Part shown: one piece after another, positions 42,595 to 52,402 of the stretch
How the letters are laid out: each line of letters opens with the position of its first letter
Numbering within the stretch: position 1 is the first letter of the stretch
From: Diploptera punctata
Taxonomy: Eukaryota; Arthropoda; Insecta; Blattodea; Blaberidae
Direction: 5' to 3'
Assembly: GCA_030220185.1 (NCBI GenBank)
Contig: JASPKZ010003844.1
Coordinates: 1,905,001 to 1,969,000 of the forward strand
Length of the DNA: 64,000 bases
Program-made: the position numbers and the translations under genes
Notes under the pieces: generated by a model
Seen by the model: only the letters and a program-made list of their open reading frames with translations
Database searches by the model: none
What the model was told of the DNA's origin: nothing

Positions 42595-42790
42595 GAACCT
42601 AAAAGAAATGGTCAACGGAAAGAAAGTTAGAGGCAGAAAAAGACATCAGGTGATAGACAATATTAAAATAAATGGTTTGTATGCGGATACAAAAAGGGAA
42701 GTTGAGTTAAGGAAAGAGTGGAGAATGCTGAGTTTGCAATGAAAGACGTGCTCTTGGGAAGAACACTATGTATATATGTATAAATAACAT
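42595..42790 (+). mobile_element. LINE C-terminal scrap
   Basis: Reads LKEMVNGKKVRGRKRHQVID, NIKINGLYADTKREVELRKE and WRMLSLQ, then a stop. The G...RGR.R...I..I pattern resembles LINE C-terminal tails, but the family has no other copy here. Confidence 0.45.
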
Positions 42791-43205
42791 AAGGCAGTGG
42801 CAAATGTATTTTGGTAAAGGGGAAATTTGTCATGCATACGTTATGAAAATATTGTCATATCTATATATATTAATACGTGAAGGAAATTAACATGCAAAAC
42901 ATTACACCCCTTTTTAAGCAGATTGCGGGCACGGAGGAGTGTGATATTTGGCATAATTAAAGTTCATATAGGGAAAGAGTGCAGAAAAATAACATTTTTG
43001 TATGTGTTACAAATATATAAAATAAAATAAAATGATTTTTTCTAAGGAATTTGTGTGTATTGCTCATTCATTTGTTTATTTGTGTACTCATTCATTTGTT
43101 TACGTTCATAATGAAAGTGCATTGTTGTAAAAAAGAAAAGTGTGCAGCAGCAGTGTGAATTGACTTACTCTTGCGTATTTATTATTAGTGGTTTATTATT
43201 AGTGA
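42791..43205. other. Unannotated AT-rich stretch
   Basis: No recognised feature. Confidence 0.4.
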
Positions 43206-43755
43206 TGCATTCTTATATTGGTAAATCCAGAAAATTGGACAAACCTCGGTAAATTTCTGGACAAAACGCGGAAAATAAGGACAACACTCATTCATGAATA
43301 AATATATGTTATCAAAATGCAATACCATTAATTATTAACAATTATATATAAATTAATTAGTGTATAATGCTATTGTGTTATTATTTAATTGTAATATTAT
43401 TGTGTTTTCTTTATGTAATTTTAATGTTAATGTTTTTTTAGTGTATAATGCTATTGTGTTATTATTTAATTGTAATATTATTGTGTTTTCTTTATGTAAT
43501 TGTAATGTTAATGTTTTTTAGTGTATAATGCTATTGTGTTATTATTTAACTGTAATATTATTATTGTGTTTTCTGTATGTAATTGTAATGTTATTGCTTT
43601 TTTTGTTTATTTTTCTTTACACTAGTACCAATTATTACTTTATTGTAACGGACTGTCAACAGCACGTACGGCTTACTGCCCGTGCGACCCATATTTGTAA
43701 ATGATATTGTAAATATCTTACTTTTTGTCTAATAAAGTCCTACTACTACTATATT
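43206..43755 (+). mobile_element. LINE-G copy 2: C-terminus plus 3' UTR with minisatellite
   Basis: The coding tail (NPENWTNLGKFLDKTRKIRT, TLIHE, stop at 43299-43301) matches the copy at 753-970. The UTR contains three tandem 80-bp units, then the block AACGGACTGTCAACAGCACG, TCTAATAAAGTCC (polyadenylation-like) and a TAC-repeat tail. The 5' break lies at about 43200. Confidence 0.72.
43358..43600 (+). repeat. Minisatellite, three units of about 80 bp
   Basis: Units start at 43358, 43439 and 43519 with TAGTGTATAATGCTATTGTG, each containing TTATTTAA.TGTAATATTATTGTG. They differ by small changes only. Copy 1 of LINE-G has no such tandem array, so the array expanded in this copy or subfamily. 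Confidence 0.85.
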
Positions 43756-44093
43756 CCGTTTGCTGAGTAAAAATAATTTTCACGCGTTTACTATCAAACA
43801 TTCGACTTCTGACCAGGCATTAGGCGAGTTAAATTAAGCGACGTTTCTAAAATGTGTTAACATTTTACAATATGGCTCCCATTCATTAGGATTTCATTGA
43901 TAGTAGAAGATATAAATTTCATGGGTCGAAAGTGAATACAATTTATTATTTAAATTAAACCCTGTATAATTATTCGTTACAGTAATGTAATTACATTTTT
44001 TTATATTTAGATATTCTCACCTTATGCCTCGACATAGAACATTTATGGATTGGAGTGAGAGACAAAGATATGCTGTAATACGTATATTCCCGT
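43756..44093. other. Unannotated stretch
   Basis: No recognised feature. Confidence 0.4.
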
Positions 44094-44108
44094 ACACATA
44101 ATAACAGG

Positions 44109-44409
44109 GGGCACGCCGTAGCGTAGTGGTTAAGGCAGTGAGCTACAAGCCGGAGGGTCGAGGGTTCAAGTCCCGTTGGGGTCAGGATTTTTAAACTGAC
44201 CCAAACCCTCTGGCGGCACTATGGCCCTGGGGTCGACTCAGCCTCTAACGGAAACGAGTACCAGACACATGTTCTGGGGTAAAGGCGGCCGTCACGCAGG
44301 GCTGACAACCAGGCTAACATAAAGTGCCGATTGTCTAGAAAAAGTGGGAGCCTTAACCTCCTACTACCCCAAGGGTCTCCGGGCCTGTTGTGGGATCACT
44401 TTACTTTTT
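44109..44409 (+). mobile_element. SINE-D with 15-bp target duplication
   Basis: Flanked by ACACATAATAACAGG (44094-44108 and 44410-44424). It begins GGGCACGCCGTAGCGTAGTGG, an A box in tRNA-like context, with B box GGGTTCAAGTCCCG at 44163-44176. The body carries CTGGGGTCGACTCAGCCTCT, GGCGGCCGTCACGCAGGGCTG, CTACTACCCCAAGGG and ends GGGATCACTTTAC. This is the best full-length copy of the family. Confidence 0.94.
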
Positions 44410-44424
44410 ACACATAATAACAGG

Positions 44425-45435
44425 CCAAATACAAATTTAAATAGTGTACAAATGTCAAATGACTCGTTATTGTTTATGAAATATGACTTAGCCAAGCTAT
44501 ACCACATATGAGGCGCTTAGAATAGAAAGGGCGTATCAACAAAAATCACATTGTTTTAAATTATTGAAATATAAACTTTGAACCTTCTTTTTTCATCCAA
44601 GTTGTAAACCACTAGAACACAATATATAACTTCTTCACATTGACGGATATGATACGTAATGCGATATAGAGAAAATATGTTTATAAAATTTTAAACAGGT
44701 TTTTCTCAAAACTAATCTTTTGTATATACGCCCTTGCTATTCTAAGTGCCTCATATTTCCTATCGTTCGTATTTTTTGAATAAATCGAAAATTATGCATA
44801 ATGACGTATTTGTGACATACTTAAAAATTTAATGAATTGTGGTTCAATTTCGACCGCTGGGGGACCACTAGTTCTCCATAAATCGGTAACAATTACTCAT
44901 AATCTCGTATCTGCAAGTATATTTCCCGAAAATTTTAATAAACATTTGTCGTGATGGATCTCGGACCGACAAGCGGATACAGTAACTAAATCAATTAACT
45001 GCTTGTGCAGATTGTAGGTTTGTAAGCTGCTTATGACTGCTCAATTAGTGAGCATTTATGTAACGTACCAGTTCCACTTATTCCACATGGATACAGTTAT
45101 AAACTTCTGTAATAGAATTAGCAAAGTGGCTTCAACTGCAATTTGTCACTTGCTGATGGATGAAGAGCGCTCGCATGGTCACGGTCTTCATTGCACAATA
45201 ATTATATCAACTCTCTGGACACCTAATGGATACACTTCTACTCTATAGTAGTAATATTGGCTGGAAAATCGTTATTTATGGCCACTTTAACTTTGCTCTA
45301 TGTTATTGCTGCGTCTGCTATCAACATTCAATTTTCTTTTTTTCACAGGGAGTTCTTATATCCGAGTTTTCTTCCTTTGTCATCTGTACAGATTGTAGCC
45401 TATGCTGTAAAGTATTTATTAACAAAGTTGTAGCT
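44425..45435. other. Unannotated stretch
   Basis: A pair of similar blocks in inverted orientation, both containing GAGGCNCTTAGAATAG-like sequence (44511-44527 and 44738-44756 in reverse), suggests a decayed inverted-repeat element. Not certain. Confidence 0.35.
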
Positions 45436-46050
45436 TATCTTCTTCTTCTTCTTCTATTGGCATGCTGCTATTATAGTTTAGCTAGAGCTTCCTTGACGAT
45501 AACAGACCTTTCTTCTCTATTTCCTGCCTTCTTTCTCCATCTTCTCTTCTAACTCCCACATTTCGGTGTCTAGGTCGTCGTAATTTATATGTCCGCTTAT
45601 CATCATTAGGTTTCTGAATCAGATTAGTTTCAGAGTTGAGGGTGATTATCCCACAGCCTCCAAGAGGCGTTGGTTTCATTATACCTTTAACAGTCCCCAT
45701 TCCCTTAAGTTTTTTGTTGAGGTTCAGTTTCTCCGCAAGGGCGATTCTCCTCCTTCCTTTTTCCCCAGTAGAAGAAAGGTGTTCGAACCTTTGGCTGACT
45801 CTGCCGTTCTAAAGGTATTCCTCTCCGCCCTTGGTCAACCGTTAAGGTCATTTTTTTTTTCGCCGTAATCCCGGCAAGGAGTTGGTTTTGGTTCGCCCGG
45901 AATATTTCATTTCTCGGTACCACCCATATCTAGGAGGCATTCCTCTATACATCCCACCACCGGAGGGGTCGCCCGATGGGAGACCAACAACTCTTAATAA
46001 CTGTTAATATCTGTATAATTTATCCCTAGGGAAGTGGAAGAGAAGAACTT
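45436..46050 (-). mobile_element. GC-richer unclassified retroelement-like sequence
   Basis: Base composition rises sharply against the surroundings. On the minus strand two long frames (45705-45923 and 45482-45700) cover most of it, with NDDKRTYKLRRPRHRNVG and VRREDGERRQEIEKKG near the end. The sense-strand block AACGGCAGAGTC at about 45803-45814 recurs at 47050-47061 in a similar setting, suggesting related leader or ORF1 regions of a retroelement. No named domain recognised. Confidence 0.35.
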
Positions 46051-46079
46051 ACGGTGTTAACTCCATCAGATAAAATAAA

Positions 46080-46110
<31 letters not shown>

Positions 46111-46212
46111 TATTATTATTATTACTATTATTATTATTATTACTATTATTATTATTATTACTATTATTATTATTATTACCATTATTATTATTATTATTAC
46201 TATTATTATCGT
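46080..46212. repeat. (ATT)n with interspersed ACT
   Basis: About 130 bp of ATT with regular TACTAT interruptions about every 18-21 bp, a higher-order periodicity. Confidence 0.9.
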
Positions 46213-46236
46213 TGTTACTATTTTATTAATAAAATA

Positions 46237-46740
46237 ATAGGATCTTCGTGGTGATAAAATTGAACTATACATCATCAATAAAAACCCAAATTACAAAATT
46301 TAAATTTAAAAGAGTCAACTACATTCAATAGCGATTATATAATTTTCAATACTGATTATTGATTAAAGAAAGACAAAATAACAAACAAAATTTTGACTAC
46401 GTCACATGAGATTAATAATTGTAAATTCCATGACGTCCTTGAAAATTTATAAATTTATAAATATCAAAATAAAATTATGAATAATGAGCGCTATTCCAGT
46501 CAGCGCTCTCTTTTCTTTAATTAGAAGAGAAGAGAATTAGATTTATGATGTCACAAAATAATTTTAAATTATTAATCTCGTCTTGTGACTAGTCAAAATT
46601 TGGTTTATTATTTTGTTTACTTATTTTGGTTTGTTTTTCTTTAGTCAATAATCAGTCTTGATAATGATGACATCGCTATTGAAACTAGTTCACTCTTTTA
46701 AATTTTAATTCGATGATTTGGATTTTTATTGACTATGTAT
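46237..46740. mobile_element. Foldback element with ~190-bp inverted arms
   Basis: The left arm (about 46265-46455) contains CAATAAAAA.CCAAAT, TTAAATTTAAAAGAGTCAAC, TTCAATAGCGAT, TGATTATTGA and AGATTAATAATT. Each block recurs inverted in the right arm (about 46545-46735). The loop has the palindromic GAGCGCTATTCCAGTCAGCGCTC. The same arm sequence occurs at 16090-16227. The sense-strand CTTGATAATGATGACATCGC..GAAAC looks like terminal sequence of Penelope-type or similar elements, but no coding region is present. Confidence 0.7.
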
Positions 46741-46742
46741 AT

Positions 46743-46745
<3 letters not shown>

Positions 46746-46806
<61 letters not shown>
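46746..46806. repeat. (AAT)n microsatellite
   Basis: A 60-bp run; in minus sense it is the ATT tail of the LINE-B scrap to its right. Confidence 0.9.
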
Positions 46807-46908
46807 CTCTATCTATCTATCTTCGGGTTTTTACAGCTGCTGCCGTCTTCCCGTGCCAAACCTCCAAAGCCTACGATCTTGGGCATCTTCTATGCTTAGC
46901 CCTCTTAG
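46807..46908 (-). mobile_element. LINE-B 3' terminal scrap
   Basis: About 100 bp nearly identical to the 3' end of LINE-B at 48055-48155, including CTTCGGGTTTTTACAGCTGC and GTGCCAAACCTCCAAAGCC. On the minus strand the tail continues into ATT repeats. Confidence 0.8.
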
Positions 46909-47258
46909 CCCTCCGCCATGGCCGGTCCCAAGCCCGGATGAGAAAGTAGGAGGGGGAGGAGTAACAACCTTGTAAAAAACCAGGGTTCATTTGGCTCCGA
47001 CTGATAGTACTCTGTAAGGGCCCCTAGCCAGTGTTACGGTGAAGACCTCAACGGCAGAGTCGGCGAAGAAGGAGTCCTTCTTCACGGCGGATCTGGCGGA
47101 AGAGGCAACCCTATTTCTAAGGGAAATAGAGAAACGCTGCCTTGCGGTGAAGAGGGATCTTCAAAGGCTATGGGAAGAAAACCCAGACAGAAATTTTCCT
47201 GATCCTCCAGGTTGGGGGCTTACGCTGTGGGCCAGCTCCCCACACATTAAAAAAACAT
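46909..47258 (+). mobile_element. Unclassified retroelement-like sequence with a small frame
   Basis: Begins CCCTCCGCCATGGCCGGTCCC. A 73-codon frame at 47039-47260 starts with GTG and reads KTSTAESAKKESFFTADLAE, LFLREIEKRCLAVKRDLQRL and NPDRNFPDPPGWGLTLWAS. It is helix-prone and charged, with no known domain. The start TAESAK matches a reading at about 45785-45815 in the minus-strand unit. GC-rich compared with its surroundings. Confidence 0.35.
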
Positions 47259-47274
47259 AAAATGCTAAAATACC

Positions 47275-47397
47275 AAATCAGTCAAATAATATTATTAATG
47301 ATAATAATTATATTATTATTAATAACATTATTAATTACAATAATAATATATATTATTGTTATGTTATTAATATATTTATTATTATTATTATTATTAC

Positions 47398-47442
<45 letters not shown>

Positions 47443-47450
47443 TATTAAGT
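47275..47450. repeat. Degenerate and pure (ATT)n
   Basis: An imperfect ATT/AAT region followed by about 75 bp of purer ATT at 47375-47448. Confidence 0.85.
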
Positions 47451-47454
47451 CCCC

Positions 47455-48050
47455 ACAGAAACAAGAAGGAGAATAAAAACAAAACGAAGATATAAAACAT
47501 TATCATTATCTTTCAAGAAATAACACATAGGAAAAATATATTGTAAAATAACCTTCAGGTTTGACAATTCGGCTGGTTATGTAAGGCATGTATGGCTTGG
47601 CCTCCTTCGAAGCACGGACTTTTAATCTGTTACAATAGGTCATTTGAAGTTAATAGTGTGAACGTGACGGTTTTATACAAAGCGAGGTGACACCCTCTTG
47701 AACCCGATGTCATGGAACAAATGAAGGGGTTGTTATCTCGGTTAAGAGAATTTTCGCACTGATGATACTTTATGAGATGGAAAGAGCTCACATCTTCCAA
47801 TAGAACCATTACCCTGGAGGCCAATCAGAGTTTTCATACTTTGTGAGGAGCTCTGGCTTACTAAATCCTCTCAAACTCAATGTAACAATGACACATGTAC
47901 ATTTAGGAATTTAATTTCATATCACAACTAGAGCTAAGATGTTCACTTCTGTGTGTAAAAACTTGTAAAATATGCATTGTAAAACAAACGGTATTAACTT
48001 AAAAAGTAAAATTAATAATCTTATTATTTTTTAATTCAGTTTAACCTCTG
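47455..48050. other. Unannotated stretch
   Basis: No recognised feature. Confidence 0.4.
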
Positions 48051-48054
48051 ACCT

Positions 48055-49515
48055 AATCTCTATCTATCTTCGGGTTTTTACAGCTGCTGCCGTCTTCCCG
48101 TGCCAAACCTCCAAAGCCTACGGTCTTGGGCATCTTCGATGCTTAGCCCTCTAGCTTGCATTACTGTCTTCATGTTTTCCTTCCATGTTAACCTTGGTCT
48201 TCCTCTTTTCTTCTTTCTGTTAGGATGCCATTCATATAGTTGCTTCGGCCATCGCTCATCTTCCATTCTTAAAACATGTCCTAACCACTTTAATTCCTTT
48301 TCCTCAATTCTTTCAATTATGCTTTCTTCTGCTTCCATTTTGTTTCTAATTTCCTTATTTGTGACACGTTCTAATTTAGACTTTCTGGCACTTCTTCGTA
48401 AATAATCCATTTCTAGAGCTATTAGTCTATTCTTGTAGTACTTATTGATTGTCCATACCTCACTTCCGTACATTGCAACAGATTCCACCAATGTTTTACC
48501 AATATATTTTTTTGTGTTCTTTCCAAATATGCTTATCCCACCATATGGAATTTAATGATGATATTATTTTGCTACTCAATTCAATTCTATGTTTTATGTT
48601 CTCTTTGCCTATACCTTCGATGTTATCCATAATCATTCCCAAATATTTAGTTTGTTTCACTTGCTTTATTTGGATTCCATCTTCCAATACTAAGTTTTCT
48701 CTTTCATTGCTATTTATTGCCAGATATTCTGTTTTTTGTAAATTTACTGTGAGACCCCATGATTCATATGTGCTTTTCAACCTTTTTATCATGAATTCCA
48801 TATCAAAATTGTCTTGCGCTAAAACCAGTTGATCATCGGCAAATTGTAATGTCAGCAAAAATCTATTGCCTATTGGGATCCCCATACCTTTGCAGCTTTG
48901 TTTCCATTTCGTTAATATAAATTCTACATAAATATTAAATAAAATTGGTGATAGACTGCACCCTTGTTTCAATCCCTTTGAGGTGTTTATAGGATTAGAC
49001 ATTATATTTCCCATTTTAACATAAGCGGAGTTATCTTTATAGGTTTGTTTAATAATTTCTATTAGGTTTCTGTCAATATTGTATTTCTCCAATACTTCCC
49101 ATAATTTGTTCCTCGGAATTGAGTCATAAGCTTTCTCTAAATCTATCATTGTCAAATGGGTTTCTTCTCCAACTGCAGTCCGTTTTTCAATTAACTGTTG
49201 TATTGCAAATATATTGTCAACACATGACCTTCCTGGTCTGAATCCATTTTGATCTTCTCCTAATTTGTCTTTAACATCTTTTTGTAACTTTGTTTTTAAT
49301 AACTTCGTAAATATTCTATATAATGTGTTATTTATACTTAGTCCTCTGTAGTTTTTTGCGTCTCTTCTATCGCCCTTCTTGTATATTGGTACTATGTAGC
49401 TTATTTTCCATTCATCAGGAATCTTCTGTATTGCAATGCACTTATTATACAAGTCCCTCAATCTACCTATTAAATGCATATTTATATGCCACAAACCACC
49501 CGGCTTTAACAGTGA
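48055..49515 (-). mobile_element. LINE-B, largest intact RT in the window
   Basis: A 5'-truncated LINE on the minus strand spanning the start of the RT domain to the 3' end. It joins SINE-B sequence at its 5' break (about 49515-49545). The coding region is split only once. The 3' UTR is very short and ends GAAGATAGATAGAGATTAGG. A 100-bp scrap of the same 3' end is 1.2 kb to the left. Confidence 0.88.
48078..48491 (-). pseudogene. LINE-B C-terminal domain
   Basis: It continues the polyprotein after a frame break: YGSEVWTINKYYKNRLIALE, MDYLRRSARKSKLERVTNKE, ELKWLGHVLRMEDERWPKQL, KKKRGRPRLTWKENM, ending GTGRRQQL. Over 130 codons are open. It is homologous to the C-termini of LINE-I and LINE-H here. 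Together with the RT frame it represents one ancestral ORF2. Confidence 0.82.
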
Positions 49516-49569
49516 GAGGTATTTTAAACTGTAGGTCAGACATATATTTTTTGAACCGCAGAAGGACAT
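48496..49569 (-). CDS. LINE-B reverse transcriptase (partial)
   Basis: An open frame of 357 codons; RT homology starts around residue 30. In order: DEWKISYIVPIYKKGDRRDAKNYRGLSI, here shortened to YRGLSI (box 2), LGEDQNGFRPGRSCVDN (box 2a), LTMIDLEKAYDSIPRNKLW (box A, catalytic Asp), SKGLKQGCSLSPILFNIYVE (box B), LTLQFADDQLVLAQD (box C, FADD with two catalytic aspartates), and VNLQKTEYLAINS plus TKYLGMIMDN in the thumb. All RT aspartates are present. The first residue is beyond the LINE break, so the real protein began further upstream, with an endonuclease now absent. The frame ends near 48496, one frameshift before the C-terminal part. Confidence 0.88.
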   Translation of the reverse strand: MSFCGSKNICLTYSLKYLSLLKPGGLWHINMHLIGRLRDLYNKCIAIQKIPDEWKISYIVPIYKKGDRRDAKNYRGLSINNTLYRIFTKLLKTKLQKDVKDKLGEDQNGFRPGRSCVDNIFAIQQLIEKRTAVGEETHLTMIDLEKAYDSIPRNKLWEVLEKYNIDRNLIEIIKQTYKDNSAYVKMGNIMSNPINTSKGLKQGCSLSPILFNIYVEFILTKWKQSCKGMGIPIGNRFLLTLQFADDQLVLAQDNFDMEFMIKRLKSTYESWGLTVNLQKTEYLAINSNERENLVLEDGIQIKQVKQTKYLGMIMDNIEGIGKENIKHRIELSSKIISSLNSIWWDKHIWKEHKKIYW

Positions 49570-49640
49570 GAAGGGCCTCCTCGATTGATCAGCTCAATGT
49601 CCGGGCATCATCCATAACAATACAATATTAAGACGAAACA
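49545..49640 (-). mobile_element. SINE-B 3' fragment
   Basis: The plus strand TTTTTTGAACCGCAGAAGGAC, GCCTCCTCGATTGATCAGCTC and ATTAAGACGAAACAT correspond to 30565-30665 and 52105-52200 in the other SINE-B copies. Confidence 0.6.
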
Positions 49641-49679
49641 TAAATCAACTAAAGAAACATTGTGAAATAGGCCTAGAAG

Positions 49680-49795
49680 GTCCTTCGGCTAGTCCTGCTG
49701 GCTTCACATCCAATGTATCAATCACAGGAATAGATGATATTCACCCAATATAGGGGTGACATGTGGTTAGTACACTGGCCAAAATTCCGTGAATT
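49680..49795 (-). mobile_element. SINE-C 3' fragment
   Basis: GGTCCTTCGGCTAGTCCTGC, TATCAATCACAGGAATAGATG, GGGGTGACATGTGGTTAGTA and CCAAAATTCCGTG match the SINE-C copies at 61991-62210 and 7700-7880. Confidence 0.6.
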
Positions 49796-49814
49796 TTTTT
49801 TTTTCAGGGATAGT

Positions 49815-50030
49815 GGCTGAATATATTGATGTATGGAAATCATAGTCTCTGGTGACATAATATCTTTGGAATGGATTTCACCTGCAAAAGGTAAGAGAGG
49901 TCAACCTAGATTTAAATGGATGGATGATATTAAAAGAGGTAAGAGGGAGATAGGTCTGGAAGAATTGAAATGGGAAGATAGAAAAGAATAGAGAAATATG
50001 ATAAACATTTTTAATGCTTTGGACACAGGA
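49815..50030 (+). mobile_element. LINE C-terminal scrap
   Basis: Reads GISPAKGKRGQPRFKWMDDI-like sequence (first residue W), then KRGKREIGLEELKWEDRKE with a stop, then NIFNALDTGRCFLHCKF. The G.RG.P...W.DDI pattern is LINE-like, and the 3' end AAATATATAAATAAATAATT follows. Confidence 0.5.
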
Positions 50031-50184
50031 AGATGTTTTTTACATTGTAAATTTGTTTATAAATATATAAATAAATAATTATTATTATGTCTAGCACATA
50101 AAATTTGTTTCATGTAGACCTAATAAATTCCAGATTAAAAGTTTAAATATATTTTTTTACATTTATTATATTTTATATTGTATA

Positions 50185-50516
50185 TCCATCCATAGTAATT
50201 CTGTCCGGGGGTACATCTTTCGCTGCAATCATAGCATTTTCATGCTATGCTTTCCAGCTTTACTAGGGAATTATAGGTGTGGCAGCTTCCCGTTGCTTTC
50301 CACACCGGTGAAAGATGATGATGATAATGATAAGGTTAATAATGATGGCCGAATGATTTTCGGGGGTCATTGGGCCCTAAATCTTCCTGACATTTGTTTT
50401 ACAGTTGAGGAAAAACCCCGAAAAAACCTCACCGAGAAGCCTGTCCCGACCGGGAATCGAACCCGGGCCCGCTGCGTGACAAGGCAGCACGCTACCTCGA
50501 GACCACAGCGGTGAAC
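50185..50516 (-). mobile_element. SINE-A copy, full length
   Basis: Tail CCATCCATAGTAATTCTGTCC to head CTCGAGACCACAGCGGTGAAC. Close to the subtype at 11829-12152: both read CCTGTCCCGACCGGGAATCG where others read CTGCCCCGACCGGGGATCG. Confidence 0.9.
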
Positions 50517-50519
50517 CAT

Positions 50520-50847
50520 GTATATATATATAACTTTATTGTAAATCTGTAATTTGTATGTATGTGATTGGCCTTAACTCTACCAGAATGAATAAAACAG
50601 TATTAATATATTATTGGATCACAAAGGAAGTACTGATATCAGAAAATAATTGACATAGAACCAATCACAACATTAATAGAAACATATAGAATAAATTGGA
50701 GAGACCATGTCAAGCATCAGGATGGCAAGAACTGTTTTATATTATAAACCGAGGTGGACAATAAATATAGGTCGACCTTTAAAGATTTGGCGTGTGCAAT
50801 TTTATGTCGGAACTGTCAACAGGTAAAATCCTTGAAGACAATGATGA
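50520..50847. other. Unannotated stretch
   Basis: Possible LINE scrap near 50650-50760 (ETYRINWRDHVKHQ reading) but too short to support. Confidence 0.3.
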
Positions 50848-50938
50848 TCATATTTATTATTATTATTAATATTATTATTATTATTATTATTAATATTATT
50901 ATTATTATTAATATTATTATTATTATTATTACTTACTC
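50848..50938. repeat. (ATT)n microsatellite
   Basis: In minus sense it is the AAT tail of the LINE-A scrap on its right. Confidence 0.85.
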
Positions 50939-50977
50939 ACTGGCACTATCGAACCCGTAGGTTCATGGCCGCACGGT
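50935..50977 (-). mobile_element. LINE-A 3' terminal scrap
   Basis: Only about 40 bp of the family end (ACTCACTGGCACTATCGAAC, CCGTAGGTTCATGGCCGC) remain. They are fused directly to the SINE-E head at 50978. Confidence 0.75.
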
Positions 50978-51365
50978 TATGCTCCTTGCCTCTGGTTCCG
51001 AGGGTCGCGGGTTCAAACCCGGCCGTGGTCGATGGATTTTTTAGGACGGAAAAATCCAAGGAGCAAGTCCTCCGGGAGGGACTTTAAGCCGTGGGTCCCG
51101 AGTCTGAAGATTTTCAGGCTCGTAAAAAAATCCTTAAGCCTGAATGAAAAAGGCCTCTAAGCAAAATTTACCGAATTTTTCCGTCCTGGTACTACCTTGG
51201 TTTCCTAGATGTCAGTATGAGGCGGAACGCTAATCACGGAGGACTCAAAATGACATCTATACGAAAACAAGTGTAACTAAATTAGTATGGTTCAAATTCT
51301 TCCCTGTAGGGGGAGAGCGCCTAAATCTCTGTAAAGGGAAAACATAGGCTTACAATACAATACAA
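50978..51365 (+). mobile_element. SINE-E copy, near full length
   Basis: Head: GGTTATGCTCCTTGCCTCTG and B box GCGGGTTCAAACCCGG. The body includes CGGGAGGGACTTTAAGCCG, CCGAGTCTGAAGATTTTCAG, GGCCTCTAAGCAAAATTTAC and GTCAGTATGAGGCGGAACGC. It ends GGGAAAACATAGGCTTACAA with an ACAAT-repeat tail. The first 20 bases of the tRNA-like head are missing where LINE-A abuts. Confidence 0.88.
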
Positions 51366-51369
51366 TAAG

Positions 51370-52035
51370 AATAAATATGTTAAATACGTAATTCGAATTC
51401 ACTCGAATATAGAAATCACAAAAATAATCCTAATAAGATATTCAAATAAACTTCTAAAACATATTTTTTTTTACCTTATAAAGAATAACTACCTACCAAA
51501 AAATTAAGGATAATAAAATCAATCCCAATTTTACTTCATAAGAAATTGTTTGAGCTACAGCCCTAATCCTTTATTATAGGTATTCAAAACAAAAATAAAA
51601 TATATTAAATTTTATACAAATATAAGCCCTTCTTTCATTAACTACGTGAATATGTGGAAAGTGAATCCAGAATATGAAAGACATGGAGAAGGCGGAATGG
51701 TCATGCTGTTGAATAAAAAACGCTCTGTTGCATGAAACTGAACATGCACAAGGATGGAGCTTTAAGAACATCTCAAAGGTCAACTTATGCTGCTCCAAAG
51801 TAAAACTAGATTTCTTAATAATATGTCAAATTCAAGGATCACTTCTCGTAGTACATTCTGTTAGAAAAAGAGAACTTTATGCTGATGAAACCAATTGCGA
51901 AAAAAAATTCGCGATGCCATTTCTCTTCAGTGCTCTCTAATTTTCAATCCCCTTTAAAACGTATTTATTCCTTTTCGTTCTTTCTTTCTTTATCTTAGTT
52001 TAACTTCTCTCTTGTAAGTACATTTACATGTTCCC
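51370..52035. other. Unannotated stretch
   Basis: Two overlapping frames on opposite strands (51574-51798 and 51728-51940) have no family motif. Confidence 0.4.
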
Positions 52036-52039
52036 GCAA

Positions 52040-52402
52040 CTCTGGCCTTACGAAGACACGACCTGTCGACAGACGATTTTAAAGTCATGTTCACACATAC
52101 TTTTTTGATCACCCAATGACACGGATGGCCTCCCTGGATGAGTGATCAGCTCAATTCCAGGGCCACCTCCGAGACAACACGAACATTTAAGACAAGACAC
52201 GCCGTAAATTCACGTATGTTTTCTAAAGAGCGAGTATGATATATATAATTCTGAAGGTCAGATGGTGTTCCGGAATTATTTGAGTCTTAACATTTACTGA
52301 CATTTATTCACAAACGAGGAAAAAATTCGAAGGAGCTTGTTCCAACCGGAAATTGTATATATTCCCCTGCGTCTAAGGAAACGACGTTACCACTAGGCCG
52401 GA
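52040..52402 (-). mobile_element. SINE-B copy, old
   Basis: It carries GACACGACCTGTCGACAGACG, GATGAGTGATCAGCTCAATTC, CACCTCCGAGACAACACGAAC and GAAGGTCAGATGGTGTTCCGG in the same order as 30520-30780. The tRNA-like head near 52340-52400 is strongly decayed. Confidence 0.7.

Noticed and set aside
47282..47506. Asparagine-rich protein
   Set aside because: Translation of AAT/ATT repeats.
48449..48832. 127-codon plus-strand frame
   Set aside because: Antisense of the LINE-B RT, with no motif of its own.
51728..51940. Candidate host small protein (70 codons)
   Set aside because: No domain, no splice or promoter context, and it overlaps an equally long antisense frame; chance is the simplest explanation.
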